A program made the translations under genes and the position numbers. The notes below the pieces were generated by a model. The model did no database searches, was not told where the DNA came from, and saw only the letters and a program-made list of their open reading frames with translations. Source: Streptomyces thermovulgaris (GTDB taxonomy: Bacteria; Actinomycetota; Actinomycetes; Streptomycetales; Streptomycetaceae). From it: DNA of 50,626 nucleotides. Below, piece after piece: positions 12,812 through 24,050 of this stretch; the stretch's first letter is position 1, and the number at the start of each line of letters is the position of its first letter. Location: contig NZ_MUME01000066.1 in NCBI RefSeq assembly GCF_002155915.1, forward strand, positions 1 to 50,626. The letters run 5' to 3'.

Positions 12812-13650
12812 CCGCTCAGCTCGCCGCCTACTCCACCTCCACCGGAGAGGCCGTCCAGTTCTGGATCCTCGGCACCCTCGCGGTGCTCGGCGCCCTGTGC
12901 ACCGTCTTTCTGAAGAAGGCCGTGCACAGCGCGCTGTGCCTGGCCGGCACCATGATCGTCCTGGCGGTGTTCTACCTCGCCAACGGCGCCTATTTCCTGG
13001 GCATCGTGCAGATCGTCGTCTACACCGGCGCGATCATGATGCTGTTCCTGTTCGTGGTGATGCTCGTCGGCGTGACCGCGGCGGACTCCCTGAAGGAGAC
13101 CATCAAGGGCCAGCGCTGGCTGGCCCTGCTGTGCGGGCTCGGCTTCGGCATCCTGCTCTTCGCGGGCATCGGCCACGCCTCCCTCAAGGACTTCGAAGGC
13201 ATCGGCAGGGCGAACGCCAACGGCAATGTGGAGGGCCTGGCCTCCCTCATCTTCACCCGGTACGTGTTCGCCTTCGAGCTCACCGGTGTCCTGCTCATCA
13301 CGGCCGCCGTCGGCGCCATGGTGCTCACCCACCGCCAGCGCATCGGGCGGGCCCGGACCCAGCGCGAGCTGGCCGAGCAGCGGGTGCGCGAGGGCAAGCA
13401 CCTGCCGCCGCTGCCGGCACCCGGTGTCTACGCCCGGCACAACGCCGTGGACATCGCCGGTCTGCTGCCCGACGGCACCCCCTCCGAGCTCACCGTCAAC
13501 AAGACGCTGCGCGAGCGCGGCCAGATCCGGGACGTCTCCGCGGAGGCGCTCAACGATCTGAGGGCCCTGGAGCAGCGCGCCGAGGAGCGTCTCGAGCGCA
13601 CCGCGATCGAGGCGGCGACCTTCAAGCGGCCCGAGGAGGCGTCGAAGTGA
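12808..13650 (+). CDS. nuoJ: NADH-quinone oxidoreductase subunit J
   Basis: NuoJ (ND6) is a five-helix membrane subunit that takes part in coupling. Helices cover about residues 15-175 and include the conserved [23 protein letters not shown] region (read in parts). The protein is 280 aa, longer than enterobacterial NuoJ, because of a hydrophilic C-terminal stretch of about 95 residues. The ATG overlaps the nuoI stop, and the nuoK GTG overlaps its own stop. Confidence 0.96.
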   Translation: MTAQLAAYSTSTGEAVQFWILGTLAVLGALCTVFLKKAVHSALCLAGTMIVLAVFYLANGAYFLGIVQIVVYTGAIMMLFLFVVMLVGVTAADSLKETIKGQRWLALLCGLGFGILLFAGIGHASLKDFEGIGRANANGNVEGLASLIFTRYVFAFELTGVLLITAAVGAMVLTHRQRIGRARTQRELAEQRVREGKHLPPLPAPGVYARHNAVDIAGLLPDGTPSELTVNKTLRERGQIRDVSAEALNDLRALEQRAEERLERTAIEAATFKRPEEASK

Positions 13651-13946
13651 ATCCCGTCAACTACCTCTACCTCGCCGCCCTGCTGTTCACGATCGGTGCC
13701 ACCGGTGTGCTGATCCGGCGCAACGCCATCGTGCTCTTCATGTGCATCGAGCTGATGCTGAACGCCTGCAATCTCGCGCTCGTCGCCTTCTCCCGGATGC
13801 ACGGCAACCTCGACGGCCAGATCGTCGCGTTCTTCACGATGGTCGTCGCCGCAGCGGAAGTCGTGGTCGGGCTCGCGATCATCGTGTCGCTGTTCCGTTC
13901 CCGCCACTCGGCCTCGGTCGACGACGCCAGCCTGATGAAGCTGTAA
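13647..13946 (+). CDS. nuoK: NADH-quinone oxidoreductase subunit K
   Basis: NuoK (ND4L, MrpC-like) is a three-helix subunit with two intramembrane glutamates that are essential for proton translocation. Both are visible: Glu35 in [10 protein letters not shown] and Glu71 in [10 protein letters not shown]. The protein is 99 aa, exactly the family norm. The GTG start overlaps the nuoJ stop by 4 bp; nuoL follows after 15 bp. Confidence 0.97.
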   Translation: MNPVNYLYLAALLFTIGATGVLIRRNAIVLFMCIELMLNACNLALVAFSRMHGNLDGQIVAFFTMVVAAAEVVVGLAIIVSLFRSRHSASVDDASLMKL

Positions 13947-13961
13947 GGGGTCGGAAGAATC

Positions 13962-15866
13962 GTGGAGAACATGATTGCGCTGCTGATCGCGGCGCCTCTG
14001 CTCGGAGCGGCCGTCCTCCTGGTCGGCGGCCGGCGTCTCGACGCCGTCGGCCACTGGATCGGCACACTGCTCGCGTCCGCCTCCTTCGTGATCGGCCTGG
14101 TCCTCTTCGCCGATCTGCTCGGCCGGGAGGCCGAGCAGCGGACCGTGGTCCAGCACCTGTTCAGCTGGATCCCGGTGGCCGGCTTCCAGGCGGACGTCGC
14201 GTTCCGTCTCGACCAGCTGTCGATGACGTTCGTGCTGCTGATCACCGGCGTCGGCTCGCTGATCCATGTGTACTCGATCGGGTACATGGAGCACGACGAG
14301 CGCCGCCGCCGGTTCTTCGGCTATCTGAACCTGTTCCTCGCGGCGATGCTGCTGCTCGTCCTCGCCGACAACTACCTGCTGCTGTACTTCGGCTGGGAGG
14401 GCGTCGGCCTCGCCTCCTACCTGCTGATCGGCTTCTGGCAGCACAAGCCCAGCGCGGCCACGGCCGCGAAGAAGGCCTTCCTGGTCAACCGGGTCGGCGA
14501 CATGGGCCTGTCGATCGCGATCATGCTGATGTTCCTGACCTTCGGGTCCTTCGCCTTCGAGCCGGTCCTGAGCCAGGTGGGCGACACCTCCGAGGGCAGG
14601 CTCACCGCGATCGGCCTGATGCTGCTGCTGGCCGCCTGCGGCAAGTCCGCCCAGGTGCCGCTGCAGTCCTGGCTCGGTGATGCGATGGAGGGCCCGACCC
14701 CGGTCTCCGCCCTCATCCACGCCGCCACGATGGTGACCGCGGGCGTCTACCTGATCGTCCGCTCCGGCGCGATCTTCAACGCGGCGCCCGACGCGCAGCT
14801 CGCCGTCACGGTGGTCGGCGCGGTCACGCTGCTGTTCGGTGCGGTCGTCGGATGCGCGAAGGACGACATCAAGAAGGCGCTGGCCGCCTCGACCATGTCG
14901 CAGATCGGCTACATGATGCTGGCCGCGGGCCTCGGCCCCCTCGGCTACGTCTTCGCGATCATGCACCTGGTGACGCACGGCTTCTTCAAGGCCGGGCTGT
15001 TCCTCGGGGCCGGTTCGGTCATGCACGGCATGAACGACGAGGTCGACATGCGCAAGTACGGCGGCCTGCGCCGGTACATGCCGGTCACCTTCGTCACCTT
15101 CGGCCTCGGCTATCTCGCCATCATCGGCTTCCCGGGCCTGTCCGGCTTCTTCTCCAAGGACAAGATCATCGAGGCGGCCTTCGCCAAGGGCGGCACCGAG
15201 GGCTGGATCCTCGGCGGCGTGGCCCTGCTGGGCGCGGCCGTCACCGCGTTCTACATGACGCGCGTGATGCTGATGACGTTCTTCGGCGAGGAGCGCTGGC
15301 GCGACCGGGCGGAGGCCTCCGGCCAGGCCGCCGCGACGCCGCACGAGTCGCCCGGGGTCATGACGATCCCCATGATCGTGCTGGCCGTGGGGTCGGTCTT
15401 CGGCGGTGCGTTCTTCAGCATCGGCGACCGCTTCCTGCACTGGCTGGAGCCGGTCACCGGGCACAGCGAGGGCCACCCGCCGGTCGGTGCCTGGGCGGTC
15501 ACCGCGGCGACCGTGGTGTGCCTGCTGATCGGCGTGGCCGTCGCCTGGGCCCAGTACGGCCGCAGGCCGGTCCCGGCCGTCGCCCCGCGCGGGTCGCTGC
15601 TCACCCGGGCCGCCCGGCGCGACCTGTTCCAGGACGACTTCAACCATGTGGTCCTGGTCCGCGGCGGTGAGCACCTCACCCGGTCCCTGGTGTACGTCGA
15701 CCACACCCTGGTCGACGGCGTCGTCAACGGTGCGGCGGCCTCGGTCGGCGGTCTGTCCGGGCGGATGCGCCGGCTGCAGAACGGCTTCGCCCGCTCCTAC
15801 GCGGTCTCGATGTTCGGCGGTGCGGCCCTGCTGGTGGCCGCGACCCTGCTGATGAGGGCGGTCTGA
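13962..15866 (+). CDS. nuoL: NADH-quinone oxidoreductase subunit L
   Basis: NuoL (ND5) is the distal antiporter-like proton-pumping subunit. Key features are FGWEGVG, with the pumping Glu at about 146, and the [21 protein letters not shown] segment (read in parts), with the lysine of the discontinuous helix. The protein is 634 aa, with a C-terminal amphipathic lateral-helix region. I use the GTG at 13962, with GGAAG upstream; an in-frame ATG at 13971 is an alternative start. Confidence 0.97.
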   Translation: MENMIALLIAAPLLGAAVLLVGGRRLDAVGHWIGTLLASASFVIGLVLFADLLGREAEQRTVVQHLFSWIPVAGFQADVAFRLDQLSMTFVLLITGVGSLIHVYSIGYMEHDERRRRFFGYLNLFLAAMLLLVLADNYLLLYFGWEGVGLASYLLIGFWQHKPSAATAAKKAFLVNRVGDMGLSIAIMLMFLTFGSFAFEPVLSQVGDTSEGRLTAIGLMLLLAACGKSAQVPLQSWLGDAMEGPTPVSALIHAATMVTAGVYLIVRSGAIFNAAPDAQLAVTVVGAVTLLFGAVVGCAKDDIKKALAASTMSQIGYMMLAAGLGPLGYVFAIMHLVTHGFFKAGLFLGAGSVMHGMNDEVDMRKYGGLRRYMPVTFVTFGLGYLAIIGFPGLSGFFSKDKIIEAAFAKGGTEGWILGGVALLGAAVTAFYMTRVMLMTFFGEERWRDRAEASGQAAATPHESPGVMTIPMIVLAVGSVFGGAFFSIGDRFLHWLEPVTGHSEGHPPVGAWAVTAATVVCLLIGVAVAWAQYGRRPVPAVAPRGSLLTRAARRDLFQDDFNHVVLVRGGEHLTRSLVYVDHTLVDGVVNGAAASVGGLSGRMRRLQNGFARSYAVSMFGGAALLVAATLLMRAV

Positions 15867-15871
15867 TACCG

Positions 15872-17443
15872 ATGTCCTTTCCTCTGCTGACAGCGACGGC
15901 GGCGCTCCCGGCCGTCGGGGCCGTCGCCACGGCCGCCGTGCCGGCCGCACGGCGCACCGCCGCCAAGTGGCTTGCGCTGGCCTTCTCGCTCGGCACGCTC
16001 GCGCTGGCGGCCACCATCCTGGTCCGCTTCGACCCGGGCGGCGCCCGCTACCAGCTCACCGAGTCCCACTCCTGGATCGCGGCCTTCGGGGTCCGCTACG
16101 AACTGGGCGTGGACGGCATCGCGGTGGCGCTGATCGGGCTGACCGCCCTGCTCGTCCCGTTCGTGATGCTGGCGGGCTGGCACGACGCCGACCCGCTGGA
16201 GACCGGAAGCCGCCGCTGGCGGCCCACTCAGGGCTTCTTCGCCCTGATCCTGGCGCTCGAGGCGATGGTGATCCTCTCCTTCGAGGCCACCGACGTCTTC
16301 CTCTTCTACATCTTCTTCGAGGCCATGCTGATCCCGCTGTACTTCCTGATCGGCGGCTTCGGGGACCGTGCCCACGAGCGCGGGGAGAAGGCGGCCTCGA
16401 CGCAGCGGTCGTACGCGGCGGTGAAGTTCCTGCTCTACAACCTGGCCGGCGGTCTGATCATGCTGGCCGCGGTGATCGGCCTGTACGTGGTGGCCGGGAG
16501 CTTCTCGCTCACCGAGATCGCCCAGGCCCGTGCCGACGGCTCGCTGCGGATGGCGACCGGTGTCGAACGCTGGCTGTTCCTCGGCTTCTTCTTCGCCTTC
16601 GCGGTGAAGGCGCCGCTGTGGCCGCTGCACACCTGGCTGCCCAACGCCATGCAGGAGTCCACCGCGCCGGTCGCCGTCCTCATCACGGCGGTGGTCGACA
16701 AGGTGGGCACCTTCGCGATGCTCCGCTTCTGCCTCCAGCTCTTCCCGGAGGCGAGCACATGGGCCACACCGGTCGTCCTGGTCCTGGCCCTGATCAGCAT
16801 CATCTACGGCGCGCTGCTGGCGGTCGGCCAGCGGGACATCAAGCGCCTGATCGCCTACGCGTCGATCTCGCACTTCGGCTTCATCATCATGGGCATCTTC
16901 GCGATGACCAGTCAGGGCCAGTCCGGGGCGACGCTCTACATGGTCAACCACGGTCTGTCGACGGCCGTGCTCATGCTGATCGCCGGCTTCCTGATCTCCC
17001 GCCGCGGCTCCCGGCTCATCGCCGACTACGGCGGGGTGCAGAAGGTCGCCCCGGTGCTCGCCGGCACGTTCCTGATCGGCAGCCTCGCCACCCTGTCGCT
17101 GCCGGGACTCGCGCCCTTCGTCAGTGAGTTCCTGGTCCTGGTCGGCACGTTCACGCGCTACCCGGCGATCGGCATCGCCGCCACCCTCGGCATCGTGCTC
17201 GCCGCGCTGTACACCCTCGTCCTCTACCAGAGGACGATGACCGGCCCGGTCAGGAAGGAGGTCTCGGCGATGCCGGACCTGCGGGTGCGGGAGCTGGTGG
17301 TCGTGGCCCCGCTGATCGTGCTGCTGATCTTCCTGGGCGTCTATCCCAAGCCCGTCACGGACATCGTCAACCCGGCGGTCCAGCAGACCATGTCCGACGT
17401 ACACCAGACCGACCCCAAGCCCGAGGTGGAGGCGGCCAAGTGA
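15872..17443 (+). CDS. nuoM: NADH-quinone oxidoreductase subunit M
   Basis: NuoM (ND4) is the middle antiporter-like pump subunit. [15 protein letters not shown] carries the key Glu at about 150, and the [20 protein letters not shown] segment holds the pump lysine. The protein is 523 aa with about 14 hydrophobic helices. It starts 5 bp after nuoL and overlaps nuoN by 4 bp. Confidence 0.97.
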   Translation: MSFPLLTATAALPAVGAVATAAVPAARRTAAKWLALAFSLGTLALAATILVRFDPGGARYQLTESHSWIAAFGVRYELGVDGIAVALIGLTALLVPFVMLAGWHDADPLETGSRRWRPTQGFFALILALEAMVILSFEATDVFLFYIFFEAMLIPLYFLIGGFGDRAHERGEKAASTQRSYAAVKFLLYNLAGGLIMLAAVIGLYVVAGSFSLTEIAQARADGSLRMATGVERWLFLGFFFAFAVKAPLWPLHTWLPNAMQESTAPVAVLITAVVDKVGTFAMLRFCLQLFPEASTWATPVVLVLALISIIYGALLAVGQRDIKRLIAYASISHFGFIIMGIFAMTSQGQSGATLYMVNHGLSTAVLMLIAGFLISRRGSRLIADYGGVQKVAPVLAGTFLIGSLATLSLPGLAPFVSEFLVLVGTFTRYPAIGIAATLGIVLAALYTLVLYQRTMTGPVRKEVSAMPDLRVRELVVVAPLIVLLIFLGVYPKPVTDIVNPAVQQTMSDVHQTDPKPEVEAAK

Positions 17444-19089
17444 GCACAGCAGCCGTCCACAGCCTGTGGACAATCGCGGCCGACCCGATTCCCAGGATCG
17501 ACGCGCCGAAGATCGAATACGGGCAGCTGTCGCCCGTCCTGATCGTCGTGGGCGCGGCGATCGTCGGGATGCTCATCGAGGCGTTCGTCCCGCGCAGGGC
17601 GCGCTACTACGCGCAGGTGTTCGTGTCCGTCGTCGCGCTCTGCGCCTCGTTCGCCGCGGTCGTCGCGCTGGCGGCGCAGGGGTACGGCACCACCAAGGCG
17701 CACATCGCGGCCATGGGCGCCGTCGCCGTCGACGGACCCGCCCTGTTCCTCCAGGGCACGATCCTGCTGGCGGCCCTGGTCGGCCTGTTCACCTTCGCCG
17801 AGCGGCGACTGGACCCGGCCGCGCACGGCAACCGGGTCGACTCCTTCGCCGCGCAGGCGTCCTCCGTGCCGGGCAGCGACAGCGAGAAGGCGGCGGTCAA
17901 GGCCGGTCTCACCACCACCGAGGTCTTCCCGCTGCTCCTCTTCGCGGTCGCCGGCCTGCTGGTCTTCCCCGCGGCCAACGACCTGCTGGCCCTGTTCGTG
18001 GCCCTGGAGGTCCTCTCCCTCCCGCTGTACCTGCTGTGCGCCCTGGCCCGCCGCAGGCGGCTGATGTCGCAGGAGGCCGCGGTCAAGTACTTCCTGCTGG
18101 GCGCGTTCGCCTCCGCGTTCACCCTGTTCGGCATCGCCCTGCTGTACGGGTACGCGGGCTCGGTGTCGTACGCGGCCATCGCGCAGGTCGTCGACGGGAA
18201 CGTGCCCCACATCACCCCGGCGCTGGCCAACACCATGGGCAACGACGCCCTGCTGCTCATCGGCGCCGCGATGGTCGTGATGGGGCTGCTGTTCAAGGTG
18301 GGCGCCGTGCCGTTCCACATGTGGACGCCGGACGTCTACCAGGGCGCGCCGACCCCGGTCACCGGGTTCATGGCGGCGGCGACCAAGGTGGCGGCCTTCG
18401 GCGCGCTGCTGCGGCTGCTGTACGTCGTGCTGCCGGGGATGCGCTGGGACTGGCGGCCGGTGATGTGGGCGGTCGCGATCGTCACCATGCTGGTCGGTGC
18501 GATCGTCGCCATCACGCAGACCGACATCAAGCGGCTGCTGGCGTACTCGTCGATCGCCCACGCCGGCTTCATCCTCGCGGGTGTCATCGCGACCTCGCGG
18601 GACGGCGTCTCCTCCGTCCTGTTCTACCTGGCCGCGTACTCCTTCGTGACGATCGGCGCCTTCGCCGTGGTCACCCTGGTCCGCGACGCCGGCGGCGAGG
18701 CCACGCACCTGTCCGGGTGGGCGGGGCTCGGCCGCCGTTCGCCGCTGGTGGCGGCCGTCTTCGCGGTGTTCCTGCTGGCCTTCGCGGGCATTCCGCTGAC
18801 CTCCGGCTTCACGGGGAAGTTCGCCGTCTTCAGGGCGGCGGCGGAGGGCGGCGCGGTCCCGCTGGTCGTGATCGGTGTGATCGCCTCCGCGGTCGCCGCG
18901 TTCTTCTACATCCGCGTGATCGTCCTGATGTTCTTCAGCGAGCCGCGGCCGGAGGGACCGACGGTGGCGGTGCCCTCGCCGCTGACGATGGCGGCGATCG
19001 CCGTGGGCGTGGTGGCCACGGTGGTGCTCGGCGTGGCGCCGCAGTACTTCCTGGACCTGGCGAACCAGGCGGGAGTCTTCGTGCGCTGA
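17440..19089 (+). CDS. nuoN: NADH-quinone oxidoreductase subunit N
   Basis: NuoN (ND2) is the proximal antiporter-like pump subunit and the last gene of the operon. It has the conserved [22 protein letters not shown] block (read in parts), the [12 protein letters not shown] helix and about 14 helices; length is 549 aa. The GTG start overlaps the nuoM stop. The 5' coding region contains a perfect DnaA-box 9-mer (17465-17473, minus orientation). A strong terminator follows the stop. Confidence 0.97.
   Translation: MSTAAVHSLWTIAADPIPRIDAPKIEYGQLSPVLIVVGAAIVGMLIEAFVPRRARYYAQVFVSVVALCASFAAVVALAAQGYGTTKAHIAAMGAVAVDGPALFLQGTILLAALVGLFTFAERRLDPAAHGNRVDSFAAQASSVPGSDSEKAAVKAGLTTTEVFPLLLFAVAGLLVFPAANDLLALFVALEVLSLPLYLLCALARRRRLMSQEAAVKYFLLGAFASAFTLFGIALLYGYAGSVSYAAIAQVVDGNVPHITPALANTMGNDALLLIGAAMVVMGLLFKVGAVPFHMWTPDVYQGAPTPVTGFMAAATKVAAFGALLRLLYVVLPGMRWDWRPVMWAVAIVTMLVGAIVAITQTDIKRLLAYSSIAHAGFILAGVIATSRDGVSSVLFYLAAYSFVTIGAFAVVTLVRDAGGEATHLSGWAGLGRRSPLVAAVFAVFLLAFAGIPLTSGFTGKFAVFRAAAEGGAVPLVVIGVIASAVAAFFYIRVIVLMFFSEPRPEGPTVAVPSPLTMAAIAVGVVATVVLGVAPQYFLDLANQAGVFVR
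17455..17473. promoter_or_regulatory. DnaA-box-like inverted pair inside nuoN
   Basis: TGTGGACAA at 17465-17473 is the reverse complement of TTGTCCACA, the preferred Streptomyces DnaA box. It faces a partial box GTCCACA at 17455-17461 with a 3-bp spacer. It may be coincidental because it lies in coding sequence. Confidence 0.35.
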
Positions 19090-19107
19090 GGACGCTCCCG
19101 CTTCCTG

Positions 19108-19162
19108 CCGCAACGCCGCTGCCCGGCACCCTGCGAGGGGATGCCGGGCAGCGGCGTTGCGG
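19108..19162. terminator. terminator of the nuoA-N operon (21-bp perfect stem)
   Basis: The arms 19108-19128 and 19142-19162 are perfect reverse complements over 21 bp with a 13-nt loop that can pair further (CCCT/AGGG). The hairpin begins 18 bp after the nuoN stop. Confidence 0.85.
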
Positions 19163-19180
19163 GGGTGCTGCGCCCCGGGC

Positions 19181-19220
19181 CCTTCCCGGCCCTTCCCGGC
19201 CCTCCCCGGCCCTTCCTGGG
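19181..19220 (+). repeat. four tandem 10-bp units before recQ
   Basis: Units CCTTCCCGGC, CCTTCCCGGC, CCTCCCCGGC and CCTTCCTGGG run head to tail between the nuo terminator and recQ. This looks like a slippage-type minisatellite with no evident coding role. Confidence 0.6.
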
Positions 19221-19307
19221 CTCTCCCCGCCGTCTCCTGCCGCTCTTCCGGCCGCTCCTCCTGGTACGAGGGCCCGGGGCGGGAGGGGCCGGAGGGCGAC
19301 GGGAGTC

Positions 19308-19316
19308 TGTGGACAA
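19308..19316 (-). promoter_or_regulatory. perfect DnaA-box 9-mer upstream of recQ
   Basis: TGTGGACAA, which reads TTGTCCACA on the minus strand, lies 73 bp before the recQ ATG. A DnaA link to a recombination helicase gene is possible but is inferred only from one 9-mer. Confidence 0.35.
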
Positions 19317-19388
19317 CTCCCGGGACCGTCGGTGCCGCCCCCTAAGGTGGGGAGCAGCGGTCGAAGGACGACGGACGGGGGACGGGCG

Positions 19389-21428
<2,040 letters not shown>

Positions 21429-21452
21429 GACCGGCCGCAGGGCCTGGCACGG

Positions 21453-21474
21453 GGCCCGGGCACGGGACCGGGCC
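21453..21474. terminator. possible bidirectional terminator between recQ and the M56 gene
   Basis: GGCCCGG (21453-21459) and CCGGGCC (21468-21474) form a 7-bp stem with an 8-nt loop in the 46-bp gap between two convergent stops. It is weaker than the other hairpins in the window. Confidence 0.4.
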
Positions 21475-22416
21475 TCACATGGCCGTCAGCCCCGGGGCGA
21501 AGGTGATCAGCAGCGGAAGCAGGGGCACCAGGGCCGCCCCCGCCGCGGTCAGGGCCCTGCGCCCGCGGTCCAGCCGGGGCGGCGGCCGGAGGAGACGGTC
21601 CACCCGCTCGCCCAGCAGACGGCGGCTGCTGGCGCAGGAGAGGACACCGCGGTGCTGGTTGAGCTCGATCAGGGCCAGCGCCGTGGTGACATGGCCGTGA
21701 CGGCGGGAGGCGGTGTCGTCGGCGGCCAGTTCGACCAGCCGGTGGGTCTGGTCGCAGAAGTGCGCGAACAGCGGGACGCGCGGGAAGCCGGTGGCCAGCG
21801 CGGTCGACAGATGCAGCAGCCAGTCGTGGCGGGCGCGGGCGTGGCCGCGCTCATGGGCGAGGACGGCGTCGAGCTGACGGCCGGTGAGCCGGTGCAGCGC
21901 ACCGGTGGTGACGACGAGTTGGGACGGGTGGCCGGGCATCCACCAGGCGTCGGGGTAGTCGTCCTCCAGCACGAGCAGCGGTCCGCGGGCCGCCGGAAGA
22001 CCCGCGGGCAGCTCGGGAACGCGCTCGCGCAGATGCGCGCGGACCAGCCTGCGGCGGCGGCGCGCCTCGACGAGCTCACGGGCGAGCATCGCGGTGGTCC
22101 AGGCGGCGCCGCAGGCCAGCAGCAGGGTGAGACCGGCCGTCCAGGCCGGTGCCGCCGCCAGGTCGTACGCGGCGGTCACGGCCGGCGGCGCGGGGGCGAA
22201 CACCCGGTCGTGCACGGTGCGGAAGACGGCCGCGGCGGTCAGCACCAGGGCGGCCAGACAGCACAGCAGAACCGTGGCGACCAGGCACTGCCACACCCAC
22301 AGCGCGACGACGGGCTCCCGCTCGGGCCACACCGCCCGGGTCAGCGCACGGGGGACCGGCACGGCGGCCGTCAGCGCGACGGCGCCGAGCAGGAGCAGAC
22401 AGACGGTCAGGGCCAC
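21475..22416 (-). CDS. M56 family (BlaR1-like) membrane metallopeptidase
   Basis: This is a membrane-embedded zinc peptidase of the M56 type. With the GTG at 22416, preceded by a GGAG box, it is 313 aa. Hydrophobic helices lie at about 3-20, 36-62, 90-112 and near the C-terminus. The zinc motif HERGH is at 188-192, with a downstream Glu in LVELAADD (about 229). M56 proteins usually cleave a BlaI/MecI repressor encoded beside them. No such repressor gene and no penicillin-binding sensor domain is present here, so the substrate is unknown. An upstream GTG at 22530 would add 38 residues without membrane or domain character, so I rejected it. Confidence 0.85.
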   Translation of the reverse strand: MALTVCLLLLGAVALTAAVPVPRALTRAVWPEREPVVALWVWQCLVATVLLCCLAALVLTAAAVFRTVHDRVFAPAPPAVTAAYDLAAAPAWTAGLTLLLACGAAWTTAMLARELVEARRRRRLVRAHLRERVPELPAGLPAARGPLLVLEDDYPDAWWMPGHPSQLVVTTGALHRLTGRQLDAVLAHERGHARARHDWLLHLSTALATGFPRVPLFAHFCDQTHRLVELAADDTASRRHGHVTTALALIELNQHRGVLSCASSRRLLGERVDRLLRPPPRLDRGRRALTAAGAALVPLLPLLITFAPGLTAM

Positions 22417-22644
22417 GGACTCCGGATCCTCGGTCGAAAAGAGGCAGGCGTCGGGGTCGTGCGGCGGCGAGACGGCAAAAACGGCACAGCGGCACAGAAG
22501 GGGGAGCCGGCCGACACGCCGGGCGCGCACGACCGGCCGTCAGTATGACGCCCGCGGGCACCGGGAGCCAGGAGCCGGCGGCAACGGATTTTCGGACATC
22601 CCCTCCGCCGTGCTCCTGCGCCGTGCCCGTCACCGGGCCTTCCG

Positions 22645-23856
22645 TCACGCCGGGACGATCCGCCCCGTCACCTCCCCGAGCCCCACCCGGGTGCCGTTCG
22701 CCCCCGGGGCCCAGGCCGACAGCGTCACCACGTCCCCGTCCTCCAGGAACGTCCTCTTTCCGTCCGGGAGCTCCAGCGGGTCACGGCCGTTCCAGGTCAG
22801 CTCCAGCAGGGAGCCCCGTTCGCGCTCGGCGGGCCCGCTCACCGTGCCCGAGCCGTACAGGTCGCCCGTGCGCAGCGAGGCGCCGTTGACCGTCATGTGG
22901 GCGAGCTGCTGCGCGGCCGTCCAGTACATGGTGGAGAACGGCGGCTCGGACACCACATGCCCGTTGATCGCGACGGAGATCCGCAGGTCGTAGCCGCCGG
23001 GCTCCTCCGCGGAGTCGTCCAGATAGGGCAGCAGCGGGTGCGTGCGCTCCGGCGGGGCCACCCGCGCGTGCTCCAGCGCGTCCAGCGGGGTGATCCACGC
23101 CGACACCGAGGTGGCGAAGGACTTGCCGAGGAACGGGCCGAGGGGGACGTACTCCCAGGCCTGGATGTCGCGTGCCGACCAGTCGTTGAGCAGGCACAGC
23201 CCGAAGACGTGCTCGCGGAAGTCGCTCAGCGCCACCGGCTGTCCCATCCGCGACGGCACGCCCACCACGAAGCCGACCTCCGCCTCGATGTCCAGCCGGA
23301 CCGACGGCCCGAACACCGGCGCGGGATCCGTGGGGGCCTTCCGCTGGCCCGAGGGGCGTACGACGTCCGTGCCGGAGACCACCACCGTTCCCGCGCGGCC
23401 GTGGTAGCCGATCGGCAGGTGCTTCCAGTTGGGGGTCAGCGAGTCCGCGGCGTCCGGGCGGAAGATCTGCCCGACGTTGCGGGCGTGGTTCTCCGAGGCG
23501 TAGAAGTCGACGTAGTCCGCGACCTCGAACGGCAGGTGCAGGGTCACCGAGGACAGCGGGTGCATGAACGGTGCGATCGCCTCCTGGTGGGAGGGCACCG
23601 TCACCCACGCCGTCAGCGCACGCCGTACGTCCGACCACGTGGTGCGGCCGGCGGCGAGCAGCGGGTTCAGGGTCGGCTGCGCGAGCAGGGAGGCGTACGG
23701 CGAGCCGAGCGCCCGCGCCGCCGCCCCCGCGTCGAGCACGTGGTCGCCGAGCCGGACGCCCACGGTCCTCTCCGATGCCCCGGCACGGGAGAAGACACCG
23801 TAGGGCAGGTTGTGCGGGCCGAAGGGATCGCCCTCGGGAACCTCGAAGGGGGGCAT
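22645..23856 (-). CDS. fahA: fumarylacetoacetase
   Basis: The enzyme hydrolyses fumarylacetoacetate to fumarate and acetoacetate, the last step of tyrosine/homogentisate catabolism, in the cytosol. The 403-aa protein has the N-terminal SH3-like FAH domain and the catalytic fold. Recognisable motifs are DFYASENHARNVGQIFRP, GYHGRAGTVVVSGTD, DIEAEVGFVVG (Ca2+-binding acidic residues) and NDWSARDIQAWEYVPLGPF followed by LGKSFATS. The ATG at 23856 begins MPPFEVPEGDPFGPHNLPYG with a GGAAGG box upstream. No homogentisate dioxygenase gene adjoins it, so the pathway is dispersed. Confidence 0.95.
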   Translation of the reverse strand: MPPFEVPEGDPFGPHNLPYGVFSRAGASERTVGVRLGDHVLDAGAAARALGSPYASLLAQPTLNPLLAAGRTTWSDVRRALTAWVTVPSHQEAIAPFMHPLSSVTLHLPFEVADYVDFYASENHARNVGQIFRPDAADSLTPNWKHLPIGYHGRAGTVVVSGTDVVRPSGQRKAPTDPAPVFGPSVRLDIEAEVGFVVGVPSRMGQPVALSDFREHVFGLCLLNDWSARDIQAWEYVPLGPFLGKSFATSVSAWITPLDALEHARVAPPERTHPLLPYLDDSAEEPGGYDLRISVAINGHVVSEPPFSTMYWTAAQQLAHMTVNGASLRTGDLYGSGTVSGPAERERGSLLELTWNGRDPLELPDGKRTFLEDGDVVTLSAWAPGANGTRVGLGEVTGRIVPA

Positions 23857-23979
23857 GGGTACTGCCTTCCTTTCCCGTTGTCCACGTGAGCCACGTGCTT
23901 TCCATGTGATCGCCCACACGTTACGGGTATGCCGCCGCTTTGGGCAGTGCCTAAAGAGTTTGCAATGTCTGAATTGGCC

Positions 23980-24009
23980 TTGTGGGAGGTACTGATTCCG
24001 GCTTAGCGT
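23980..24009 (+). promoter_or_regulatory. candidate promoter of the ATP-grasp gene
   Basis: TTGTGG (23980-23985) and TAGCGT (24004-24009) are separated by 18 bp and would give a leader of about 35 nt before the ATG at 24051. The intergenic stretch is less GC-rich than its surroundings. Confidence 0.4.
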
Positions 24010-24050
24010 CCTTTGAGGAGACGGGCACGAGTCCGCTCCGCAGGGGGACG

